12,288 nucleotides of DNA from GWA1-39-11 sp964640435 (lineage in GTDB: Bacteria; Patescibacteriota; Microgenomatia; Levybacterales; GWA1-39-11). Below the pieces are notes generated by a model, which was not told the origin of the DNA, did not search any database, and saw only the letters and a list, made by a program, of their open reading frames with translations. The stretch is from NCBI GenBank assembly GCA_964640435.1, contig CAZXFJ010000029.1:1-12288 (forward strand), given 5' to 3'. Position 1 is the first letter of the stretch. The number at the start of each line of letters is the position of its first letter. The translations under genes and the position numbers were made by a program. Shown one piece after another: positions 1-5,647 of the stretch.

Positions 1-270
1 GATCCTAGACGCAAGGCAAAAGAGTTAACGGATAAAGAGATAAAAACGTTATTTGACTCAATATTAAAAGTTCTTAAAAAAGCTTTTGAATATAGAGGAT
101 CTTCTGAACTTAACTTTGTAGATGTTTTAGGTCAGCTTGGGGAATACCAAAAACACTTTTTAGTTTATGGAAAGAAAAATAAACCCTGCTCAAGAGATGA
201 TGGTGGGACGGTTGAGAAGATATATCTTGGTGGTCGTGGAACATTCTTCTGTACGAAGTGTCAACATTAA
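1..270 (+). CDS. mutM: Formamidopyrimidine-DNA glycosylase (Fpg/MutM), C-terminal fragment
   Basis: The 5' part lies outside the window; 89 codons remain, in frame 1, ending at TAA 268-270. The family removes oxidised purines such as 8-oxoguanine and nicks the abasic site. The visible part holds the end of the helix-two-turn-helix domain (tail of the E-L-N-F-V-D-V-L-G segment) and the C-terminal zinc finger ending GRGTFFCTKCQH, which is the family hallmark. Oddity: the finger normally has CxxC...CxxC. Here the first pair reads C-S-R-D-D (bases 187-201), so the second cysteine is replaced by aspartates with one extra residue, leaving three cysteines. The catalytic N-terminal proline cannot be checked. 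Its stop overlaps that of the convergent dsbA-like gene within one TTAA at 267-270. Family assignment is confident; zinc binding is uncertain. Confidence 0.88.
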   Translation, partial: DPRRKAKELTDKEIKTLFDSILKVLKKAFEYRGSSELNFVDVLGQLGEYQKHFLVYGKKNKPCSRDDGGTVEKIYLGGRGTFFCTKCQH

Positions 271-1118
271 ATTCCTGCGTCTTTTACAGCTTGCTCCATG
301 TCTTTGAAGGAGTATGCTCCTGAGAAGAGAGTTTCATTAAGATAAAATCCTGGTGTTCCTTGCACACCAATTTGTGTTGCAAGTGCTGTATCATCTTTCA
401 ATTGTTGATCATATTTTCCACTATCAAGACAATTTTTAAGAGCTGTTGCATCTGTGGCACCGCTCAAGAAATCTACTAAAGTTTGTGTTTGTGCTGGATC
501 ATTCTTAACAGTATTGTTCAAAAGATCATATCCTTGTGAGCTCATGAGAAGATCTGATACTGCCCAGAAATCACCTTTTTCATTAGCACAATACATAGCT
601 TTCATTCCCATTTCTCCATTTCCATGACCTGGATAATAAATGTATGAGTAGGAAGCTTTACCCTCGTCAACTAGTTTTTTAATTTCAGGAACAGGTGCTA
701 CATATGTACCCCCGTCTGTTGAAAGAGTGAATTGTGGGCCAACTTGTTTGTTAAGTTCTGGGTTTTTACCTCCAGCAATATGACAATATGGACATGATGG
801 GTCAGCTACTTCAATAACAACAAGTTTTTTGTCTGTGCCACCAAATTTAACTGCACTTTTCTTGAATGCTGATTTCACCTCATCAAGAGAAAGTTTTGGA
901 GTCTGTGGAGTAGCGGTTTGAGCGGTTGCACCACCCTTTTCAAGGTATTGAATTTTTGCAAACATGAAGCCTAGAAAGAAGCTTCCAATATTGAGAAGTA
1001 TAACTACAAGAAATACTACAGCGAGAACTTTACCTAGGCTCATATTTGAAAGGTTATTTCCTATTTGGCCCACGGTTACGGCCTTATTTGTTTTTTTAAC
1101 GCTTTTTGCTTGTGGCAT
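267..1118 (-). CDS. Membrane-anchored DsbA-like thiol-disulfide oxidoreductase
   Basis: This 283-residue protein has a basic N-terminal tail (residues 1-28), one hydrophobic anchor (about 29-54), a low-complexity A/T/P/Q linker (about 62-75) and a thioredoxin-fold domain with an inserted helical region. The redox motif is C109-P-Y-C112 and the cis-proline lies in G254-V/T-P256 context (GTPGFYLN), as in the DsbA/DsbG-like thioredoxin_4 family. Two further cysteines, C177 and C230, could form a structural disulfide. The topology predicts an extracytoplasmic catalytic domain that forms or isomerises disulfides in exported proteins. No DsbB or VKOR partner is visible in the window. The gene is monocistronic, convergent with mutM, and has its own promoter directly upstream. 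The ATG at 1116-1118 is supported by that promoter. The exact role, oxidase or isomerase, cannot be told from sequence. Confidence 0.87.
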   Translation of the reverse strand: MPQAKSVKKTNKAVTVGQIGNNLSNMSLGKVLAVVFLVVILLNIGSFFLGFMFAKIQYLEKGGATAQTATPQTPKLSLDEVKSAFKKSAVKFGGTDKKLVVIEVADPSCPYCHIAGGKNPELNKQVGPQFTLSTDGGTYVAPVPEIKKLVDEGKASYSYIYYPGHGNGEMGMKAMYCANEKGDFWAVSDLLMSSQGYDLLNNTVKNDPAQTQTLVDFLSGATDATALKNCLDSGKYDQQLKDDTALATQIGVQGTPGFYLNETLFSGAYSFKDMEQAVKDAGI

Positions 1119-1125
1119 AGTGTAT

Positions 1126-1155
1126 ATATTAATAAAAAGCAGTTGCTAAAGTCAA
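1126..1155 (-). promoter_or_regulatory. Promoter of dsbA-like gene, near-leaderless
   Basis: On the minus strand a -35 TTGACT (1150-1155) is separated by 18 nt from a -10 TAATAT (1126-1131). Only 7 nt lie between the -10 and the ATG, so transcription should start at or one base before the start codon. Confidence 0.6.
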
Positions 1156-1174
1156 CTTTTGGCGACATTTGCAT

Positions 1175-1194
1175 TTATCAGTAATATCTGATAA
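1175..1194. repeat. 7-bp inverted repeat, operator-like, upstream of UMP kinase gene
   Basis: TTATCAG and CTGATAA flank a 6-nt TAATAT centre. The dyad lies inside the spacer of a possible promoter for the UMP kinase gene (TTGCAT 1169-1174, 17 nt, TAATTT 1192-1197). A second -10-like TAATAC (1205-1210) sits 5 nt before the ATG. The dyad could be an operator. No plus-strand gene precedes it, so a terminator role is unlikely. Confidence 0.35.
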
Positions 1195-1215
1195 TTTTTA
1201 TCGTTAATACACAAA

Positions 1216-1917
1216 ATGTATAAAGAAAAAATTGTAATCTCACTTGGAGGTTCACTGATTGTTCCCGCAGGCGGAATCGATATCACCTTTCTTAAAAACT
1301 TTAATAAATTTATTCGCGAACAAATAAAAAAATATCCAAAACGTCAATTCTTTATTGTTGCAGGGGGTGGGGCAACTACAAGACATTATCAAGATGCTGC
1401 TCAAAACTCAGTTGACCACAAAATAGTACCAGAAGACCTTGATTGGTTAGGACTTCATGCCACAAGACTTAATGCACAGCTTATTAGAACTATTTTTCGT
1501 GATATTGCAGAACCTTTTATTCTCAAGCACTACGAAATCATTCGTAAAGTTGAAAAGCAAGTTGTCATTGGAGGAGGGTGGAAACCTGGTTTTAGTACTG
1601 ATTTTTGTACTGCAATGGTTTGTGAAGACTATGGAGTAAAAACTGTTGTTAATATGAGTAATATTGAATATGCATATGACTCTGATCCAAGAGTAAACCC
1701 AGCTGCTAAAGCAATAAAAAAGATTAATTGGGCAAAATTTCGTAAAATTGTTGGAGATGTTTGGGAGCCAGGAATGAATAAGCCGTACGACCCTATAGCT
1801 TCAAAAAAAGCACAGGAGCTTGGGTTAAAAGTAATAATCTTGAAAGGAAATAATTTTGAAAATCTTCAGAACTATTTTGAAGGACGAGATTTTGTTGGCA
1901 CCACAATAGAAGACTAA
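1216..1917 (+). CDS. Archaeal-type UMP kinase (amino acid kinase fold)
   Basis: The 233-residue protein is predicted to phosphorylate UMP to UDP in pyrimidine nucleotide synthesis. It follows the short archaeal/spirochete pattern of the amino acid kinase superfamily rather than the common bacterial PyrH. Visible motifs in order are the phosphate loop SLGGSL (9-14), AGGGATTRHYQ (49-59), the archaeal-type segment DWLGLHATRLNAQL (76-89), the STD motif (127-129), the adenine-side segment around NMSN...YDSDPR (146-159), YDPIASKKAQE (191-201) and the C-terminal GTTIED. Some positions differ from archaeal enzymes: GGGWKPG (119-125) where GGTxPG is usual, and N-M-S-N where N-x-D is usual. Altered nucleotide specificity is therefore possible. 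No Shine-Dalgarno is present. It is followed 19 nt later by nnrD. Confidence 0.82.
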   Translation: MYKEKIVISLGGSLIVPAGGIDITFLKNFNKFIREQIKKYPKRQFFIVAGGGATTRHYQDAAQNSVDHKIVPEDLDWLGLHATRLNAQLIRTIFRDIAEPFILKHYEIIRKVEKQVVIGGGWKPGFSTDFCTAMVCEDYGVKTVVNMSNIEYAYDSDPRVNPAAKAIKKINWAKFRKIVGDVWEPGMNKPYDPIASKKAQELGLKVIILKGNNFENLQNYFEGRDFVGTTIED

Positions 1918-1924
1918 AAAGCTG

Positions 1925-1930
1925 TATAAT
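1925..1930 (+). promoter_or_regulatory. Consensus -10 TATAAT before nnrD, leaderless
   Basis: A perfect TATAAT occupies the 19-nt gap between the UMP kinase stop and nnrD. It is followed by exactly 6 nt and the ATG, which places +1 on the A of the start codon. No good -35 is visible at 16-18 nt, so strength is uncertain. It may supplement read-through from upstream. Confidence 0.5.
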
Positions 1931-1936
1931 TTCCTC

Positions 1937-2752
1937 ATGTCCGAGTTTGATCTACAAGTTCTAAAAAATCTATATAAACCAGATAGTAGTTCGCATAAAG
2001 GTGAAAACGGAAAAGTAATGATAATTGCAGGGTCTAAGCTTTTCCATGCTGCGTCCCTCTGGCCCCTAACTGTTGCTTCTCGAATTGTAGATATGGTTTT
2101 TTATAGCTCGATTGAAGATAATAACGAACTTGTAAAATCTGCTAAAGACGAATTTAGAAATGGAATTGTTATTCCTCGTTCAAAACTTGATGATTACGTA
2201 AAAGAATCAGACGCAATTCTAATTGGACCAGGACTTCCTCGTGAAGAAGGAGTAGAGGTGGGAGACGATGATACAAAAGAACTAACAGAAGGACTGTTTG
2301 AAAAGTTTTCCGATAAGCGCTGGGTTGTAGATGGGGGGTCGCTTCAAGTTATTTCTCCTGACGTTCTTCCTAAAACTTCAATTATTACTCCTCACAAAAA
2401 GGAGTTTGAAAAGCTTTTTGGAATCGAGCCAACAAAAGAAAATGCTATGGAGATGGCTAAGAAGTATGGAATTGTAATTTTGCTTAAAGGTGAAATTGAT
2501 TATGTATGTTCATCTGATGAATGTATTGAAGTTAAAGGTGGTAATGCGGGAATGACAAAAGGTGGTACAGGAGATGTTTTGGCAGGATTAGTGGTTTCGC
2601 TCTATGCTAAAAATGATGCATTTATTTCTGCTATAGGAGCTTCATATATAAACAAGAAAGCATGTGAAAGCTTGGAGGAGAGTGTGGGAATTTACTTTAA
2701 CGCAACTGATTTAGCAAATGAAATTCCATCAGTAATGGCTAAAGTTCTATAA
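1937..2752 (+). CDS. nnrD: ADP-dependent NAD(P)H-hydrate dehydratase
   Basis: The 271-residue protein is a stand-alone NnrD/CARKD domain of the ribokinase-like fold. The family dehydrates the damaged cofactor NAD(P)HX back to NAD(P)H at the cost of a nucleotide, acting in the cytoplasm. Seen in the sequence: KVMIIAGS near the N-terminus (26-33), the AILIGPGLPR segment (93-102), DGG (132-134), the TPHKKEFEKLFG stretch (151-162) and the signature N203-A-G-M-T-K-G-G-T-G-D-V-L-A-G217 with the presumed catalytic D213. The NnrE epimerase domain, often fused to it, is absent here. A short acidic insertion (about 103-117) follows the glycine-rich loop. The gene starts 19 nt after the UMP kinase gene with its own -10. 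Its last 14 bp overlap the 3' end of convergent recF. Confidence 0.87.
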   Translation: MSEFDLQVLKNLYKPDSSSHKGENGKVMIIAGSKLFHAASLWPLTVASRIVDMVFYSSIEDNNELVKSAKDEFRNGIVIPRSKLDDYVKESDAILIGPGLPREEGVEVGDDDTKELTEGLFEKFSDKRWVVDGGSLQVISPDVLPKTSIITPHKKEFEKLFGIEPTKENAMEMAKKYGIVILLKGEIDYVCSSDECIEVKGGNAGMTKGGTGDVLAGLVVSLYAKNDAFISAIGASYINKKACESLEESVGIYFNATDLANEIPSVMAKVL

Positions 2753-3782
2753 TTGATACTCCTTCTCGGTTCATTATCTTCTTGGGTACAAATTCATGGT
2801 GAGTTGTTGTGAGGACCGTTTGTTGATTGGGTAATAATTCAAAGACTTTGAAAATATTTGAATCATCAAGCTCTGAAAAAATATCATCGAGTAGAAGTAC
2901 AGGTGTATGACCTGTTTCGCGAAGTAAGTAATCAAGCTCTAAGACTTTTAGCTGAAATACGGTTAGTCTTTCTTCTCCTCGAGATCCAAACTCTCGGATA
3001 TGTTTTTTTGTTCCTCCGTAGTAAAAAGCAAAGTCATCTCGTTGTGGTCCAACTAGCGTTACACCTGCGGCTCTTTCTTCAAAATGATATTTAAAAAGCC
3101 GTTCTATAGACATAACGCTTTTGTCATAAAAAAGTTCAAAATCAAATATGTTCTTAGTTGCGTTGTTTACAAAGTCAACAAGCTCTTGACGTTTACCAGT
3201 TATATACGTTCCTTGTTCAACAAGAATATTGTTAAAGTAGTCAAAGTCAGTTGTTTTATAATCTTTTTTCCCTTCGCGAAGATCATAAAGCATTCGATTT
3301 CTGTGCTTTAAAGCCTTTTCATATGTGGATAACGCAACTCGGTAGCGTTTATCCGCTTGATAAAGAATTGAGTCAATATATCTCCTACGAACACCTGGAG
3401 AATCAGTTAGAATTTCAATATCTTTTGGAGTAAAAAGAACAGAGACAAAGTTTGAAGTAAAATCATGTTGGCGTCTTGCGACATTATTTACTAAAAACTT
3501 TTTTGATAAATAACCCCGTTGAAGAGAGAAGATGACTTTAAGGCGTGTTCTGTCATTGTTTTCAACGTCTGCCTCTATATTTGCAAACTCTTGCCCTTCA
3601 TGAATCGTATCTTTATCTTGATGAGCTCGAAATGACTTACCACTTGAGAGAACATAAATAGACTCTAAAATATTTGTTTTTCCGGCTGTATTTTTACCAA
3701 TTATTACAGTTGTTGAGGTAAGTTCAAATGAAGAATTTTTATGACTTCTAAAGTTTTTTAGTTTCAAGGTTTTTAGGTTCAT
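2739..3782 (-). CDS. recF: DNA replication and repair protein RecF
   Basis: The 347-residue SMC-like ATPase helps load RecA at gapped DNA in the RecFOR pathway. The N-terminus MNLKTLKLKNFRSH is typical. Visible are Walker A G29-K-N-T-A-G-K-T-N37, the signature loop G266-S-R-G-E-E-R (usual form S-x-G-E/Q-x-R), Walker B V295-L-L-L-D-D300 and the D-loop SELDD (303-307), followed by TTTHH. The frame stays open 57 codons further upstream, but the start at 3782 is chosen because RecF homology begins there and the extension would run antisense across the neighbouring membrane protein gene. An extended -10 lies just upstream. The gene is divergent from the DUF5654-like gene, convergent with nnrD, and not next to dnaA, dnaN or gyrB in this window. 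Confidence 0.93.
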   Translation of the reverse strand: MNLKTLKLKNFRSHKNSSFELTSTTVIIGKNTAGKTNILESIYVLSSGKSFRAHQDKDTIHEGQEFANIEADVENNDRTRLKVIFSLQRGYLSKKFLVNNVARRQHDFTSNFVSVLFTPKDIEILTDSPGVRRRYIDSILYQADKRYRVALSTYEKALKHRNRMLYDLREGKKDYKTTDFDYFNNILVEQGTYITGKRQELVDFVNNATKNIFDFELFYDKSVMSIERLFKYHFEERAAGVTLVGPQRDDFAFYYGGTKKHIREFGSRGEERLTVFQLKVLELDYLLRETGHTPVLLLDDIFSELDDSNIFKVFELLPNQQTVLTTTHHEFVPKKIMNREGVSIIEL

Positions 3783-3794
3783 ACAAGTGCAAGA

Positions 3795-3803
3795 ATAATA
3801 ACA
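3795..3803 (-). promoter_or_regulatory. Extended -10 of recF
   Basis: The minus strand reads TGT followed by TATTAT (3795-3800), an extended -10 with no clear -35. The 12-nt gap to the ATG predicts a leader of only about 6 nt, without a Shine-Dalgarno. Confidence 0.4.
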
Positions 3804-3818
3804 TATTGAGTCTTGCTG

Positions 3819-3827
3819 TGGTAGAAT
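3819..3827 (+). promoter_or_regulatory. Extended -10 of DUF5654-like gene, near-leaderless
   Basis: TGG followed by TAGAAT (3822-3827) lies 7 nt before the ATG at 3835, with no good -35. This supports the ATG over the upstream TTG at 3829, which would sit inside the initiation region. Confidence 0.5.
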
Positions 3828-3834
3828 ATTGACT

Positions 3835-4101
3835 ATGGCTGAAACAGAAACAAAGAAACAAAAGAGACTTCGAATTGAAATAGTTAAGCAAATGTTAACT
3901 CTTGCGACGGCTGGTTTTGGTCTTGTTGCAGCACTTGCTTGGAATAGCCTCATTCAGGATGTAGTAAATACATATATAAAACCTTACTTGCCAGAAATTG
4001 GAGTACTTTCTCAACTTCTTTATGCTGTTTTAATTACAATTCTTGCAGTTTTCATTACATTCCAGTTGTCAAAGTTATTGGATAAGCTAGAGGATAAATA
4101 G
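3835..4101 (+). CDS. Small two-helix membrane protein, DUF5654-like
   Basis: This 88-residue protein has a charged N-terminus rich in K, R and E (1-18), a hydrophobic helix at about 19-40 containing the run GLVAALAWNSLI, a short polar loop YIKPYLPE (47-54), a second helix at about 57-78 and a charged tail. The arrangement and the ALAWN segment resemble the DUF5654 family of archaea and candidate-phyla bacteria. That assignment is from memory of the family pattern and has no known function. ATG 3835 is preferred to the in-frame TTG at 3829 because of the -10 spacing. It ends 6 nt before the Fic gene, so the two may be co-transcribed. Confidence 0.75.
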   Translation: MAETETKKQKRLRIEIVKQMLTLATAGFGLVAALAWNSLIQDVVNTYIKPYLPEIGVLSQLLYAVLITILAVFITFQLSKLLDKLEDK

Positions 4102-4107
4102 TTCTTC

Positions 4108-5145
4108 ATGTATACGCCTACATTTACGATAAATAATAAGATACTAAAAAATATTGGTGCGATTGAAGCTGCAAAAGAAATAATTGAAAACGCACCGTTA
4201 TTGCCATATTGGGAAAAAAAGTTTCAAGATGAAGCAATGGTTCGCACGACTCATTATGGAACACATATTGAGGGAAATGAGCTGTCACTTCTTCAGGTTC
4301 AAAAAGTTTTGGATGGTGAGCGAATTGTTGCTCGAGACCGTGATGTTCAAGAAGTTATAAATTATCGAAATGTTCTAGATTTTATTGATCGACATACAAA
4401 TTCAAAAATAGATGAGGATACTATTCTTCAGCTTCATAAGATTGTAGTTAAAAATGTTTTACCAGATGATGAAGCAGGAAATTTCCGCCAGAAAGAAGTC
4501 GTAATTCGAAATTCAATAACAGGAGATGTTGCATTCAAGCCTCCAAAAGCAGTTGAGGTTCCTTGGCAAATGCGTGAGCTTGTTATTTTTATTGATGAGG
4601 AACCAGAAATTCACGCAGTTCTAAAAGGTGGAATAGTGCATTATGAATTTGTCAGGATTCACCCTTTTATTGATGGAAATGGTCGAGTAGGGCGTGCTTT
4701 ATCGATGCTTCTTCTATATAAGCTTGGATATGACATAAGACAGTTCTTCTCCCTTGAGGAACATTTTGATCGAGATCCAGAGCGCTACTATAGCGCACTT
4801 CAATCAGTCGAAAAAAACAATGGAGATCAAACCGAATGGCTTGAGTATTTTACTGAGTGTCTTGCAATAGAACTTTCAAAAATAAAAGAGCGAATTGAAA
4901 ATATTTCAATAGATACAAATCTTAAGAAAAGGCTTGGAGGACCAGTAAGGCTTTCTGAGCGCCAACTTAAAATTATTGAATTCATTCAAGCAAATGGATA
5001 TCTTGAAAAAACTGCATATACAACACTGTTCCCTATGGTTTCAGAAGACACAGTTCTTCGTGAGATACAAGATTTAGTTAAAAAAGGCCTTTTGAAGAAG
5101 CAGGGAGTGACAAAAGGCGTAAAATACGTGATTACGAAAGAATAA
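4108..5145 (+). CDS. Fic/DOC family protein with C-terminal winged helix
   Basis: The 345-residue protein belongs to the Fic family, whose members usually transfer AMP from ATP to a hydroxyl side chain of a target protein. The complete active motif H185-P-F-I-D-G-N-G-R-V-G-R196 is present, so it should be catalytically competent. An N-terminal inhibitory-helix region reads GTHIEGNELS (51-60), with E55 as the likely self-inhibiting glutamate. The usual S/T four residues before it is Gly here. The C-terminal part (about 283-345) looks like a winged helix with the pattern LSERQLKIIEF...LKKQGVTKGVKYVI, common in COG3177-type Fic proteins and suggesting DNA binding or autoregulation. The target cannot be inferred. 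Only 1 nt separates it from the next gene, which overlaps the DNA ligase gene by 4 nt. Confidence 0.9.
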   Translation: MYTPTFTINNKILKNIGAIEAAKEIIENAPLLPYWEKKFQDEAMVRTTHYGTHIEGNELSLLQVQKVLDGERIVARDRDVQEVINYRNVLDFIDRHTNSKIDEDTILQLHKIVVKNVLPDDEAGNFRQKEVVIRNSITGDVAFKPPKAVEVPWQMRELVIFIDEEPEIHAVLKGGIVHYEFVRIHPFIDGNGRVGRALSMLLLYKLGYDIRQFFSLEEHFDRDPERYYSALQSVEKNNGDQTEWLEYFTECLAIELSKIKERIENISIDTNLKKRLGGPVRLSERQLKIIEFIQANGYLEKTAYTTLFPMVSEDTVLREIQDLVKKGLLKKQGVTKGVKYVITKE

Positions 5146-5146
5146 T

Positions 5147-5647
5147 ATGTCTGAAGAACTAATTACAGATGAAATTATAAGCCCAAATAATACTTTGACG
5201 CCGCTCGAAAGTTCTTTAATAGGGAGCTCAGTAACCTATAGAGGTAATTTGCTAAATACTCAAAGCCTTGAACAGGGAATAAAAGATGGTAGCATTGGGG
5301 AAGATATTTTTTTACCGATGGCCTTGATCAATGGATTGGCGGATATTGGAGTAGTAAAAACTATCCGAGAAAAAAGAAAATATCTTTCAGGATATTTGGC
5401 ATGTTTTGAGGCTGAATCACAAATCGATCTAGACGATAAGGGGTTGGTGCCAGCGCTAGAATTGCCCAAGATGGATCCTGAAAATGGTTTTGTTTTACCA
5501 GCCTGGAAAGTTAAGCTTATTAATAGAAAAGGAGAAGTTATAGATGATAAAGAGAAGCTCGCGAAAATTGTATTAAATGAAAGAAAGCAAGATTATTTTG
5601 ACTTAGCATTTAATAATGATGAATTGGTACTATCGTTTCACCCATGA
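5147..5647 (+). CDS. Hypothetical protein between fic and DNA ligase
   Basis: I do not recognise this 166-residue protein. It is acidic and soluble-looking, with no signal peptide or membrane segment. The N-terminal 15 residues are polar and probably disordered. A mixed region (about 55-92) contains LPMALINGLADIGVV and a single cysteine. A segment around LPAWKVKLINRKGEVIDD (117-134) looks like beta strands, and the C-terminus is ELVLSFHP. The start ATG is 1 nt after the fic stop. The stop TGA overlaps the ligase start in ATGA, so translation is probably coupled to both neighbours. This tight packing suggests a shared role or expression with Fic or the ligase, but no direct evidence points to an antitoxin or a ligase cofactor. 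Confidence 0.78.
   Translation: MSEELITDEIISPNNTLTPLESSLIGSSVTYRGNLLNTQSLEQGIKDGSIGEDIFLPMALINGLADIGVVKTIREKRKYLSGYLACFEAESQIDLDDKGLVPALELPKMDPENGFVLPAWKVKLINRKGEVIDDKEKLAKIVLNERKQDYFDLAFNNDELVLSFHP

Noticed and set aside
1119..1130. AGTGTATATATT resembling AGTGTATACATT upstream of trxA as a common redox operator
   Set aside because: It coincides with the dsbA-like -10 region and is almost pure AT, so the 11/12 match may be chance.
3829..3834. TTG start two codons before the ATG of the DUF5654-like gene
   Set aside because: The -10 at 3822-3827 would end 1 nt before it. ATG 3835 fits the leaderless spacing.
3783..3953. Open frame extending recF by 57 codons upstream
   Set aside because: RecF homology starts at 3782, and the extension runs antisense through the DUF5654-like gene and its promoter.
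5645..5647. TGA read as glycine (Gracilibacteria/SR1 code)
   Set aside because: TGA ends the 166-residue protein in a normal ATGA overlap, and no gene needs in-frame TGA.
5147..5647. Antitoxin for the Fic protein
   Set aside because: It lies after fic, has no inhibitory motif (S/T)xxxE(G/N) that I can see, and Fic carries its own inhibitory helix.
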